From NCBI GenBank assembly GCA_016707175.1, contig JADJIB010000004.1, forward strand, positions 496,001-560,000: DNA of 64,000 nucleotides, read 5' to 3'. Origin of the DNA: Candidatus Phosphoribacter hodrii. GTDB taxonomy: Bacteria > Actinomycetota > Actinomycetes > Actinomycetales > Dermatophilaceae. The notes beneath the pieces are model-generated. The model was not told the origin of the DNA. It searched no databases and was given only the letters and a program-made list of their open reading frames with translations. Made by a program: the position numbers and the translations under genes. Positions 19,213-27,246 of this stretch are shown piece after piece (position 1 is the stretch's first letter; every line of letters starts with the position of its first letter).

Positions 19213-19234
19213 CGATGGCGGAATACCTCGACCC
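19186..19234. repeat. 49-bp palindromic element, copy 2
   Basis: Arms GGGTCGAGGTATTCC and GGAATACCTCGACCC pair over 15 bp, continued by GCC/GGC, around a short loop. It is the same element as at 4031 and 34367. It contains the repaired stop of the GNAT-kinase gene and precedes rpsP by about 170 bp. Confidence 0.88.
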
Positions 19235-19406
19235 GGCAGGGGGTCCGGCAGGGGGTGGCGCGGCATACCTGCCAGGTCTGGCAGAATGGGCGGCTGTACT
19301 CGCCGCACCCACCAGGGAGCGTGCATCTACACGCCGAGTGACGGCACCCCGGAGCGACTTGCCCCGGTCTCGCCGTGCTCACGATACGAAGCAGGAGACC
19401 ACTACC

Positions 19407-19889
19407 GTGGCCGTCAAGATTCGCCTCAAGCGGATGGGCAAGATCCGCACCCCGTTCTACCGTGTCGTCGTCATGGACAGCCGCACCAAGCGTGACGGCC
19501 GGGCGATCGAGGAGATCGGCAAGTACCACCCCACCGAGGAGCCCTCGGTCATCGACATCGACTCCGCTCGCGCCGCCTACTGGCTGGCCCAGGGCGCTCA
19601 GCCCACCGAGGCCGTCGAGGCGCTGCTCAAGGTGACCGGTGACTGGCAGAAGTTCAAGGGCATCGACGGCACCGAAGGCACCCTTCGCGTCGCCGCCCCG
19701 AAGACCAGCAAGAAGGACCTCTACGAGGCCGCCATCGCTGCCGCGGGCAAGTCGCTCGAGCTCAAGGGCTCGGCCACCACGGTTCGCCGCAAGCCGGCCA
19801 AGGCCGAGGCTGCCGTCGCCGAGATCACCGAGGCGCTCGCCGAGGCCGACAAGCCGGCCGAGGCCGCTGCCGAGGGCGAAGAGGCCTGA
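19407..19889 (+). CDS. rpsP: 30S ribosomal protein bS16
   Basis: bS16 of the small subunit, 160 residues. The first 85 are the conserved S16 fold (VKIRLKRMGKIRTPFYRVVV, DSRTKRDGRAIEEIGKYHP). The remaining 75 are an Ala/Glu/Lys-rich extension usual in actinobacteria. The start is GTG at 19407 with CAGGAGA upstream. It leads the conserved rpsP-khpA-rimM-trmD operon. Confidence 0.97.
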   Translation: MAVKIRLKRMGKIRTPFYRVVVMDSRTKRDGRAIEEIGKYHPTEEPSVIDIDSARAAYWLAQGAQPTEAVEALLKVTGDWQKFKGIDGTEGTLRVAAPKTSKKDLYEAAIAAAGKSLELKGSATTVRRKPAKAEAAVAEITEALAEADKPAEAAAEGEEA

Positions 19890-19891
19890 CC

Positions 19892-20131
19892 GTGCTCGAA
19901 GAGGCCCTGGAACACCTGGTCAAGGGCATCGTCGACCACGCCGACGAGGTCGTCGTGCGCCGCAAGGAGCTCCGTCGAGGCGAGTTGCTTGAGGTGCGCG
20001 TGCACCCCGAGGACCTCGGCCGAGTCATCGGCCGCTCGGGTCGCACGGCCAGCGCGCTGCGCACGGTCATGTCGGCCCTGTCCGGCGGCTCGAACATTCG
20101 CGTCGACATCGTCGACACCGACCGGCGCTGA
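19892..20131 (+). CDS. khpA: KH-domain RNA-binding protein KhpA
   Basis: This 79-residue single-KH protein has the RNA-binding GxxG loop visible as GRSGRTA in LGRVIGRSGRTASALR. KhpA proteins bind RNA, usually with a KhpB partner, and affect cell envelope and translation. The start is GTG at 19892, two bases after the rpsP stop. Its position between rpsP and rimM is conserved across Actinobacteria and Firmicutes. Confidence 0.93.
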   Translation: MLEEALEHLVKGIVDHADEVVVRRKELRRGELLEVRVHPEDLGRVIGRSGRTASALRTVMSALSGGSNIRVDIVDTDRR

Positions 20132-20145
20132 GGCTCAGCCCTCTC

Positions 20146-20676
20146 GTGGCGCACGTCGTCGCCCGGATCGGCAAGCCGCACGGCATCCGCGGGGAAGTCA
20201 CGGTGCAACTGCACACGGACGACCCCGCGGGCCGGTTCGCCGTCGGCACCGTCCTGCCCACCAAAGCACCCAAGGGCAGCGGTGTCCCGCTTGAACTCAC
20301 CATCGCGTCCTCGCGGGACCACAACGGCGTCTGGCTGCTGGGGTTCGAGGAGATCCCCGACCGCACCGGCGCCGAAGGCCTGCGCGGCACCCGCCTGCTG
20401 ACCCCCGAGGGCACCGAGGAATTGCTCGAGCCCGACCAGGGCGGAGACGCCTGGTACGAAGAGCAACTCGTCGGCCTCGCCGTCGTGCTCAAGGACGGGT
20501 CGGCGGTCGGCACGGTGGCCGGCCTGGACATCGGCCCAGGTCAGGACCGGTTGCGCGTGGCCCGCGATGGTGGGCGGACGGCATACATCCCGTTTGTGTC
20601 CGCGCTGGTCCCGGTCGTCGACGTGGTCGGTGGACGGGTGGTCATCGACCCGCCCCCGGGGCTGCTGGAGCTCTGA
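20146..20676 (+). CDS. rimM: Ribosome maturation factor RimM
   Basis: This 176-residue assembly factor acts on the 30S head and binds uS19. The N-terminal RimM barrel begins ARIGKPHGIRGEVTV. The C-terminal PRC-barrel starts at WYEEQLVGLAVV and ends FVSALVPVVDVVGGRVVIDPP, all typical. The start is GTG at 20146. It lies between khpA and trmD in the usual operon, with 14 and 7 bp spacers. Confidence 0.96.
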   Translation: MAHVVARIGKPHGIRGEVTVQLHTDDPAGRFAVGTVLPTKAPKGSGVPLELTIASSRDHNGVWLLGFEEIPDRTGAEGLRGTRLLTPEGTEELLEPDQGGDAWYEEQLVGLAVVLKDGSAVGTVAGLDIGPGQDRLRVARDGGRTAYIPFVSALVPVVDVVGGRVVIDPPPGLLEL

Positions 20677-20683
20677 GCCCGTC

Positions 20684-21397
20684 ATGCGGATCGACGTCGT
20701 GACGATCTTCCCGGACTACCTCGCGCCGCTGGAGCTCTCGCTCATCGGCAAGGCGCGCGAGCAGGGGTTGCTCGACGTGCGCGTCCACGACCTGCGCGAG
20801 CACGCCCACGACCGCCACCGGACCGTGGACGACTCGCCCTATGGCGGGGGAGCCGGCATGGTCATGCGCCCCGAGCCGTGGGGCGAGGCCCTCGACGCGC
20901 TGGTCGCTTCCGCGCCCGACGCCGCCCCGCCGCGCCTGCTCGTCCCCACCCCATCCGGTATGCCGTTCACCCAGGCCATGGCGCGCGACCTCGCCGCCGA
21001 GCCGTGGCTGGCGTTCGCGTGCGGCCGTTACGAGGGCATCGACGAGCGGGTCATGGAGTATGCCGCGCAGCGCATGCCCGTGACGCTCGTGTCGCTCGGG
21101 GACTACGTCCTCAACGGGGGAGAGGTGGCCGTGCTGGCCATCGTCGAGGCCGTCGCGCGCCTGCTGCCCGGCGTCATCGGCAACGCCGAGTCGCTCGTCG
21201 AGGAGTCGCACGAGGACGGGCTGCTGGAATACCCCGTCTATACCAAGCCGGCCTCTTGGCGCGGTCTGGACGTGCCCGACGTGCTGCTCTCGGGACACCA
21301 CGGCGCGATCGCGGCCTGGCGGCAGGCGCAGCGCGTCGAGCGCACCGCCACCCGCCGCCCCGACCTGCTGCCTCCCGACCTGCTTCCCCCTGACTAG
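20684..21397 (+). CDS. trmD: tRNA (guanine37-N1)-methyltransferase TrmD
   Basis: TrmD, 237 residues, methylates G37 of tRNAs with SAM, preventing +1 frameshifting. The trefoil-knot SAM site is seen as SLGDYVLNGGEVA, preceded by CGRYEGIDERV. The N-terminus MRIDVVTIFPDYL is family-typical. The C-terminus is short and ends PPDLLPPD. The start ATG at 20684 lies 7 bp after rimM. A convergent VOC gene ends 7 bp after its stop. Confidence 0.97.
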   Translation: MRIDVVTIFPDYLAPLELSLIGKAREQGLLDVRVHDLREHAHDRHRTVDDSPYGGGAGMVMRPEPWGEALDALVASAPDAAPPRLLVPTPSGMPFTQAMARDLAAEPWLAFACGRYEGIDERVMEYAAQRMPVTLVSLGDYVLNGGEVAVLAIVEAVARLLPGVIGNAESLVEESHEDGLLEYPVYTKPASWRGLDVPDVLLSGHHGAIAAWRQAQRVERTATRRPDLLPPDLLPPD

Positions 21398-21403
21398 GGG
21401 CCC

Positions 21404-21790
21404 TCAGAGTTCTTCGGCGATGTCCAAGCGGTTGCCGTCGGGGTCGGCGACGACGAAGGCTCGCAGCCCGAAGTCGTGATCGCGCAGCCCTTTGACGATC
21501 CGCGCCCCATGCTCGACCAGCCGGTCATGCACCGCCGCCGCGTCGCTCACCATGAGGTGGGCGACGTTGTGCGTCCCGGCTCGGTGCGTCGGCACCAGCG
21601 TGAGGTGCAGCTCGGCGGCGTCGCGCTCAAGGATGACGAAACCGACGGGGTCACCATTGGTGAAGGTCACCGTCATCCCGAGGGCGTCCCGATAGAACGC
21701 GAGGGCCTGCTCGATGTCGCGGACAGGGATGCCGGGAGCGGTGCGCCCGAAGCGGATCGGCGTGCTTCTGGTCGGGGGAGTAACGGACAT
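21404..21790 (-). CDS. VOC (glyoxalase-like) domain protein
   Basis: This 128-residue single-domain vicinal-oxygen-chelate protein shows DIEQALAFYRDALGM at the N-terminus and DPDGNRLDIAEEL at the end, the usual VOC pairing. Candidate metal ligands are His in LHLTLV and Glu near the C-terminus. The start ATG at 21790 has GGAG 6 bp upstream; an in-frame ATG at 21802 is less likely. It is transcribed against trmD and away from rplS. The substrate is unknown. Confidence 0.75.
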   Translation of the reverse strand: MSVTPPTRSTPIRFGRTAPGIPVRDIEQALAFYRDALGMTVTFTNGDPVGFVILERDAAELHLTLVPTHRAGTHNVAHLMVSDAAAVHDRLVEHGARIVKGLRDHDFGLRAFVVADPDGNRLDIAEEL

Positions 21791-22106
21791 GGCGGTCTCC
21801 ATACTTTCGAGTCGCCGACTCGGGAGCCCTGGCTGAGGCGGTGCCCAACCAGGCGAGCGGCGGGAGACGGGGCGGTGCCCGCGATGACGGGGCGATCCTA
21901 GCCATGATTTCCCGGTATGCCGCGTGGTCTGGCACACTTGGGCAGTTGCCTTCCAGCATCTGACGAGCCCCTGCCACAGGGGGAGCGATCCGGACCACCC
22001 GATCTTCGGGAGGGCCGTCGCGCGGCCAGCCGGACGGCATACCGAAAGCTCTGAACCAGCCACCCCCCGAGGCGACCTGTGGCGCCGCGAGAAAGCAGAT
22101 GATCCC
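21791..22106 (+). other. Intergenic region and leader upstream of rplS
   Basis: No gene seen. It holds octamer copies at 21913 and about 22035, the inverted sequence GGCAGTTGCC near 21943, and a stable hairpin CCCCTG-CCA-CAGGGG (21968-21982). The rplS promoter must lie here, but no convincing -35/-10 pair was recognised. The hairpins could belong to an L19 leader. Confidence 0.4.
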
Positions 22107-22484
22107 ATGCACCAGCTTGATGACGTCAACGCCGCAACTCTGCGCGACGACGTTCCCGCCTTCCGCGCCGGTGACACCCTCAAGGTGCACGTCAAGGTCA
22201 TCGAAGGCACCCGTTCCCGCATCCAGGTCTTCCAGGGCGTTGTCATCCGTCGCCATGGCGCGGGCGTAGGCGAGACGTTCACCGTGCGCAAGGTGTCCTT
22301 CGGCGTCGGGGTCGAGCGAACCTTCCCGGTGCACACCCCGATCATCGAGAAGATCGAGGTCGTCACTCGTGGTGACGTGCGCCGCGCGAAGCTCTACTAC
22401 CTGCGCGATCTGCGCGGCAAGGCCGCCAAGATCAAGGAGAAGCGCGACACCCACGGCAAGTTCGAGGCCAAGAACGGCGCCTGA
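22107..22484 (+). CDS. rplS: 50S ribosomal protein bL19
   Basis: bL19 of the large subunit, 125 residues, at the 30S interface. Typical segments are FRAGDTLKVHVKVIEG, FQGVVIRRHG, SFGVGVERTFPVHTP and AKLYYLRDLRGKAAKIKEK. The start ATG at 22107 follows a weak AGAAAGCAG. It begins the rplS-lepB-lepB-rnhB-DUF2469 run with minimal spacers. Confidence 0.97.
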   Translation: MHQLDDVNAATLRDDVPAFRAGDTLKVHVKVIEGTRSRIQVFQGVVIRRHGAGVGETFTVRKVSFGVGVERTFPVHTPIIEKIEVVTRGDVRRAKLYYLRDLRGKAAKIKEKRDTHGKFEAKNGA

Positions 22485-22489
22485 GGCGA

Positions 22490-23260
22490 GTGGACGAGGC
22501 CTCGGGGGGCCTGCCGCGTGAGCCTGATGGTGGCAACGCGCGGCCGTTGACACGCCGCGAGGTGCGTGAAGGGCGGGCACGCAGCAAGCGTGCTGCTGGC
22601 GACCGCATCCCCGAGTCGGTCAAGATCGGCGTGATCGCGATCGCCGTCATGCTCCTCGTCCGCGCGCTGGTCGTCCAGACCTTCTCCGTCCCCTCAGGCT
22701 CGATGCAAGAGACTCTCGAGCCGGGCGACCGGATCCTCGTCAGTCGGCTGCAGCGAGGGCCGTCGATCGAGCGCGGCGACGTCGTCGTCTTCGACGGGAC
22801 CGACACGTGGGGCAAGCCTGCCGGGTCCGACACTGCCTCGGGGCCCCGTCAACTGCTGACCTCGATCTTGGCCATCGTGTCGCTGAGTTCGGGCGCTGAC
22901 TACGTCAAGCGGGTCGTCGGCGTGCCGGGTGACCACGTTGTGTGCTGCGACGTTGACGGTCGGCTGACCATCAACGGGGTGGCCGTCGATGAGCCCTACC
23001 TCTACCCCGGAAACCCGCCGAGCACCACCAGGTTCGACGTCACGGTGCCGGCCGGGAAGATCTGGGTGATGGGCGACCACCGCAGTGCGTCGGCCGATTC
23101 GCGATCACAGATGGGCAAACCGGGCGGCGGCATGGTTCCCCTCGACGATGTTGTCGGACGTGCGTGGGTTCGCTACTGGCCGCTCGATCGACTGGGTAGC
23201 CTGACTCCTGCCCCCACACTGCACAATCTCCCACTGCCCACCGGAGCGGCGCCTTCATGA
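22490..23260 (+). CDS. lepB: Signal peptidase I (first of two tandem copies)
   Basis: This 256-residue membrane-bound type I signal peptidase removes signal peptides of secreted proteins. One transmembrane helix (VKIGVIAIAVMLLVRALVV) is followed by the catalytic Ser in SVPSGSMQETL, box C near GDRILVSRL, the catalytic Lys in YVKRVVGVPGDHV and box E GDHRSASADSR. The start is GTG at 22490, six bases after rplS. The stop overlaps the start of the second lepB (ATGA at 23257). Confidence 0.95.
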   Translation: MDEASGGLPREPDGGNARPLTRREVREGRARSKRAAGDRIPESVKIGVIAIAVMLLVRALVVQTFSVPSGSMQETLEPGDRILVSRLQRGPSIERGDVVVFDGTDTWGKPAGSDTASGPRQLLTSILAIVSLSSGADYVKRVVGVPGDHVVCCDVDGRLTINGVAVDEPYLYPGNPPSTTRFDVTVPAGKIWVMGDHRSASADSRSQMGKPGGGMVPLDDVVGRAWVRYWPLDRLGSLTPAPTLHNLPLPTGAAPS

Positions 23261-24090
23261 CCGACGAATCTCCGCCCGCCGCACCAGGCTCCGACCTGGC
23301 GCAGCGCGGCTTCTGGCGCAGTGTCTGGGTGGGTGTTCGCGAGGTCGTCATCGTGGTGTCCCTCGCGATGGCCCTCTCGCTTGTCGTCAAGACCTTCCTG
23401 GTGCAGCCCTTCCACATCCCCTCCGGGTCGATGGAGGACACCCTCATCAAGGACGATCGGGTCCTGGTCAGCAAGCTGACGCCCGGGCCGTTCGAACTGA
23501 GCCGAGGGGACATCGTCGTCTTCACTGACCCCGGCCATTGGCTCGGCGAGATCCCCGAGGTTCACCGCACCCCGGTGCAATCGGCGCTGATCTTCCTCGG
23601 ATTGGCCCCCGACGACTCGCACGAACACCTCATCAAGCGCGTCATCGGGCTGCCGGGTGACCATGTCGTCTGCTGCACCGTGGGTGGGCAACTCACCGTG
23701 AACGGCGTCGCCATCACCGAGCCTTACCTCAAGCCCGGCGACAACGCGGCAGGCGGCCGGGGTTCCTTCGACATCATCGTCCCTGCCGGCAAGGTCTGGG
23801 TCATGGGGGATCACCGGTCCGACTCGGCCGACTCCCGATTCCACGATGACGGCACCGGCTCCACGGGGTCGGTCCCGATCGCCGACATCCGCGGCAAGGC
23901 GGTGCTCGTCGTCTGGCCGATCGATCGGTGGGCCGGGCTGTCAGAGTTCGGCGACGTGTTCGCGACCGTGCCCGATCCGGGCAAGGCGGCGCCGGGAGAC
24001 AGCGTCGTCACTCCCAGCAGCAGCCCCGACTCAAGCAGTTCCAGGGACTCAAGCAGTTCCAGGGACTCCGCCGGTCCCGCCGCGTCCTGA
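23257..24090 (+). CDS. lepB: Signal peptidase I (second tandem copy)
   Basis: This 277-residue paralogue of the preceding gene has a membrane helix near residues 20-45, the catalytic Ser in IPSGSMEDTL, Lys in LIKRVIGLPGDHV and GDHRSDSADSR. Both active sites look intact, so specialisation rather than decay is likely. The last 25 residues are Ser/Asp rich and encoded by an 18-bp tandem repeat. Translation is coupled to the first copy by a 4-bp overlap. Tandem SPase I genes at this locus occur in several actinobacteria. Confidence 0.95.
   Translation: MTDESPPAAPGSDLAQRGFWRSVWVGVREVVIVVSLAMALSLVVKTFLVQPFHIPSGSMEDTLIKDDRVLVSKLTPGPFELSRGDIVVFTDPGHWLGEIPEVHRTPVQSALIFLGLAPDDSHEHLIKRVIGLPGDHVVCCTVGGQLTVNGVAITEPYLKPGDNAAGGRGSFDIIVPAGKVWVMGDHRSDSADSRFHDDGTGSTGSVPIADIRGKAVLVVWPIDRWAGLSEFGDVFATVPDPGKAAPGDSVVTPSSSPDSSSSRDSSSSRDSAGPAAS
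24028..24069 (+). repeat. 18-bp tandem repeat in lepB tail
   Basis: Two exact units of GACTCAAGCAGTTCCAGG (24028-24045, 24046-24063) and a partial third encode repeated DSSSSR. It is a likely slippage site producing length variation of the extracytoplasmic C-terminus. Confidence 0.9.
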
Positions 24091-24098
24091 GCCCCCAC

Positions 24099-24881
24099 AT
24101 GTCGGCCGCACGCACGTCCTCTCCACGCACGACCTCCCCACGCCCGACGTCACGGTCGCGCACGCCCTCACTGCGCGTCGAGCGAGGCCTGCAGCGTCAG
24201 GGCTACCGGTTGTTGGCCGGGATGGACGAGGTGGGTCGAGGCGCCCTGGCCGGCCCGGTGAGTGTGGGCGTGGTCGTCATTGACGAGGTATGCCGCTCCG
24301 CCCCCGCCGGGGTTCGCGACTCCAAGCTCCTCTCCGCCCCGGCCCGCGAACGCATGGTCGCCCCGATCCGTCGGTGGGCCCACGCGCACGCGGTGGGGCA
24401 TGCCTCGCCCGTAGAGATCGACCAGATCGGGATCATCGCGGCGTTGCGGCTGGCCGGCGTCCGCGCGCTCGCGGCGCTGCCAGTGACCCCCGACCTGGTC
24501 ATCCTCGACGGCAACCATGACTGGCTGACTGCACCCGAGCAGGTCGGGTTGCTGGGCTTCGTGCAGGACGACGAGTCCGAAGCCACCCGGACGCCGCCGG
24601 TGACGACGATGATCAAGGCCGACCTGCGCTGCTCCTCAGTGGCCGCCGCGTCGGTGCTGGCGAAGGTGGAACGCGACGGTCTGATGGTGGCGCTGGGAGG
24701 CGAGCACCCGGCATACCGGTGGGAGATCAACAAGGGGTATGCCGCGCCCGAACACCTCGCCGCGCTCGACCTGCTCGGGCCCTGCGACCTGCACCGGCGC
24801 AGTTGGCGGCTGCGTGGACCTGGCTCCGAGGTGGTAGAACGGACCGACCCGACCGATAGCGCGCCGATGAGGACCCGATGA
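24099..24881 (+). CDS. rnhB: Ribonuclease HII
   Basis: This 260-residue enzyme cleaves RNA in RNA-DNA hybrids and single misincorporated ribonucleotides. The active-site GMDEVGRGALAGPV carries the Asp-Glu pair, with a third Asp in LVILDGNHDWL and the fourth in TMIKADLRCSSVAAASVLAKVERD. The first 25 residues are Ser/Thr/Arg rich and may be extra, so a later start is possible. The C-terminus WEINKGYAAPEH is typical. The stop overlaps the DUF2469 start (ATGA at 24878). Confidence 0.94.
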   Translation: MSAARTSSPRTTSPRPTSRSRTPSLRVERGLQRQGYRLLAGMDEVGRGALAGPVSVGVVVIDEVCRSAPAGVRDSKLLSAPARERMVAPIRRWAHAHAVGHASPVEIDQIGIIAALRLAGVRALAALPVTPDLVILDGNHDWLTAPEQVGLLGFVQDDESEATRTPPVTTMIKADLRCSSVAAASVLAKVERDGLMVALGGEHPAYRWEINKGYAAPEHLAALDLLGPCDLHRRSWRLRGPGSEVVERTDPTDSAPMRTR

Positions 24882-25183
24882 GCTCCGAGGACCTGGAGAA
24901 GTACGAGACCGAGCAGGAACTCTCGCTCTACCGCGAGTACCGCGACGTCGTGTCGCTGTTCTCCCACGTGGTCGAGACCGAGCGGCGCTTCTACCTGTGC
25001 AACTCGGTCGACATGAAGGTGCGCTCCGACGGGGGCGAGGTGTTCTTCGACATCACGATGAACGATGCGTGGGTGTGGGACATCTATCGGCCAGCGCGGT
25101 TCGTCAAGTCGGTGCGGGTGGTGACGTTCAAGGACGTCAACATCGAGGAACTGCCCAAGTCTGAGTTGGAGATGCCCTCCTAG
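24878..25183 (+). CDS. DUF2469 family protein
   Basis: This 101-residue protein is highly conserved in actinobacteria and always found next to rnhB. It begins MSSEDLEKYETEQELSLY and contains ERRFYLCNSVDMKVR and MNDAWVWDIYRPARFVKSVR. No known catalytic motif is seen and its function is unknown. It overlaps rnhB by 4 bp, so it is coupled. Two TCCACA boxes start 13 bp after its stop. Confidence 0.93.
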   Translation: MSSEDLEKYETEQELSLYREYRDVVSLFSHVVETERRFYLCNSVDMKVRSDGGEVFFDITMNDAWVWDIYRPARFVKSVRVVTFKDVNIEELPKSELEMPS

Positions 25184-25195
25184 CGATCGGCCCGG

Positions 25196-25234
25196 CTGTC
25201 CACATGGGGTCGTACGTTCGTCCCACTGTCCACA
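25196..25234 (+). promoter_or_regulatory. Paired TCCACA boxes, 30 bp apart, before yraN-yifB-dprA (site B)
   Basis: Two identical 9-mers CTGTCCACA (25196-25204 and 25226-25234) are 30 bp apart; the second ends 53 bp before the yraN ATG at 25287. This is the same geometry as at 14952 and 31204. GGGTGGGC about 13 bp downstream matches site A. It probably controls the yraN-yifB-dprA unit. Confidence 0.65.
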
Positions 25235-25286
25235 GGGCAGGAGGTGGGGGTGGGCGGCATACCCGCGGGGCTGTTTCGCTTCGGGC

Positions 25287-25682
25287 ATGCAGACATCGGA
25301 GGGTATGCCGCACCGGGTCGCCGCCGCGGTCGGTGACTATGGCGAGCGGATGGCCGAGCGCTATTTGCGCGATCAGGGTTTGGAGATCCTGGCCCGCAAC
25401 TGGCGCTGTGCCTTGGGCGAGATCGACATCGTGGCGCGCGACGGGGGTTGCCTGGTCGTGTGCGAGGTCAAGACCCGCCGTGGGGTGGCGTTCGGTGGCC
25501 CGATCCAGGCGGTGACATTGCGCAAGCTCGCCCGGCTGCGCCGATTGGCTGCCGCGTGGCTGCACGAGCGCGAGGGCGATGCGGCCGGGTCGCACTTCCC
25601 TGACGTGCGGGTTGATGTCGTCGGGGTGGCCCGACCGCGCAGCGGCCCCTGCGTGATCGAGCACCTCGTGGGGGTGGCCTGA
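25287..25682 (+). CDS. yraN: UPF0102 protein YraN (putative endonuclease fold)
   Basis: This 131-residue protein has a restriction-endonuclease-like fold: GDYGERMAERYLRDQGLEILARNWR, then GEIDIVARDGGCLVVCEVKTRRG, holding the Asp and the Glu-x-Lys triad. Its function is uncharacterised; an association with DNA processing is inferred from constant linkage to yifB and dprA. Starts at 25287 and 25305 are possible. GGAGGG is only one base before the second ATG, so 25287 was preferred, and it also keeps the distance from the TCCACA boxes. Confidence 0.88.
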   Translation: MQTSEGMPHRVAAAVGDYGERMAERYLRDQGLEILARNWRCALGEIDIVARDGGCLVVCEVKTRRGVAFGGPIQAVTLRKLARLRRLAAAWLHEREGDAAGSHFPDVRVDVVGVARPRSGPCVIEHLVGVA

Positions 25683-25683
25683 G

Positions 25684-27221
25684 ATGGGGTTGGGGCGGAC
25701 GAGATCTGTGGGGCTGCGAGGCGTCGAGGGGTTCCTCGTCGAGGTCGAGTCCGACGTCGCGTTGGGGCTGCCGGCGTTCACCGTGAGTGGACGGGCTGAC
25801 GCGGCCTGTGCCCAGGCACCCGATCGGGTGCGGGCGGCGGCCTCCAACAGTCGGCACCCGGTCCCGCAACGACGGATCACCGTCAACCTGTCGCCGGCGT
25901 CGGTGCTCAAGGTGGGCAGTGGGTTCGATCTGGCGATCGTCGTCGCGACCTTGGCCGCCGCCGGAGAGATCCCCGCCGGCGTCGTCGAGGAGGTCGTGCA
26001 CATCGGTGAGCTGGGTCTGGACGGGTCGGTCCGACCGGTCCGAGGGTTGGTCCCGTTGGTCGTGGCTGCCGCCAAGGCCGGTGCGCGGCACGTGGTCGTC
26101 CCCGTGGGCAACGCCAAGGAGGCGCGGCTCGTCGCCGGGGTGCAGGTCCACCCGGTGGCCTGGCTCGAGGAGCTCGTCGCGAGATATCGGACGCTGGCGC
26201 ACGGTGGGCCGGTGTCCGACGTGCCCGAGCCGGACGCCCTGTCGGAGCCCGAGCGTCCAGCACCTGACCTTGCCGACGTCGTCGGCCAGGCCGAAGGGCG
26301 CCTCGCCGTCGAGATCGCCGCCGCGGGTGCGCACCACCTTTACCTCGTGGGTCCGCCGGGCGCGGGCAAGTCGATGCTCGCCGAGCGACTGCCGGGCCTG
26401 CTTCCGGAGTTGGACGACCACCAGGCGATGGAAGTCACCGCCATCGCCTCCATCCTCGGCACCCTCGCAAGCTTCGACGGCCTGTGCCGACGCCCGCCGT
26501 TCGTCGCGCCGCACCACGGCGCGTCGATGCCGGCGATTATCGGTGGAGGGTCCGGGCATGTGTTGCCCGGAGCGGTGACCGCGGCTCATCACGGCGTGCT
26601 CTTCCTCGATGAGGCACCCGAGTTCCGTCCCGGGGTGATGCAGGCCCTGCGCCAACCCATCGAGTCCGGCCACGTGGTGGTGGCCCGGGCGATCGGCAAC
26701 ATCCGGTTCCCCTGCGAGTTCCAACTCGTCCTCGCGGCCAACCCCTGCCCGTGCGGAATGGGGTCGGGAAAGGCCTCCTCGTGTTCGTGCACGCCGATCC
26801 AACAGCGTCGCTATTCGGGTCGGTTGTCCGGCCCCATCCTCGACCGGATCGACATCCAGGTCCACGTCCCGGCGCCCTCGCGGGCGGCCTTGTTGGGTGA
26901 GCCGGGGGAGTCCAGCGAGGTGGTGCGAGCCCGGGTCTTCCAGGCCCGCGCGACTGCGTCGTGCGGTGGGATGCCCGCCCGTATGCCGTCAACGGTCGGG
27001 TCCCCGGTCCCGTCCTGCGATCGGGCCCCTTCCGGCTCGGCCCGACACGGACCGTCGATCTCGACCGCGCGATTGACCGTGGCCTGCTGTCGTTGCGGGG
27101 CTATGACCGTTGCCTTCGACTGGCGTGGACGATCGCCGACCTGGCCGGGCGCACCTCGCCGACCCGCGACGACGTGGGTCTGGCCCTGTCGCTGCGCCAC
27201 CAACCCGCCCTCGCCGCATGA
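25684..27221 (+). CDS. YifB/ComM family Mg-chelatase-like AAA ATPase, frameshifted near 26950
   Basis: The ComM family comprises hexameric helicases that aid branch migration during natural transformation. The N-terminal S5-fold domain includes VNLSPASVLKVGSGFDLAI. Walker A is GPPGAGKSML (about residue 225) and Walker B is VLFLDEAPEF. The Cys-rich NPCPCGMGSGKASSCSC and sensor GPILDRIDIQVHV follow. After VFQARA (about 26950) the sequence becomes non-homologous, while the family C-terminus (PYAVNGRVPGPVLR to LALSLRHQPALAA) continues in another frame to a stop at 27221. Without correction the frame runs on into dprA, giving a spurious 916-residue fusion. A one-base deletion is likely. Confidence 0.85.
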
Positions 27222-27246
27222 CCGCCCGGCACTGTCAGGGGGCCTC

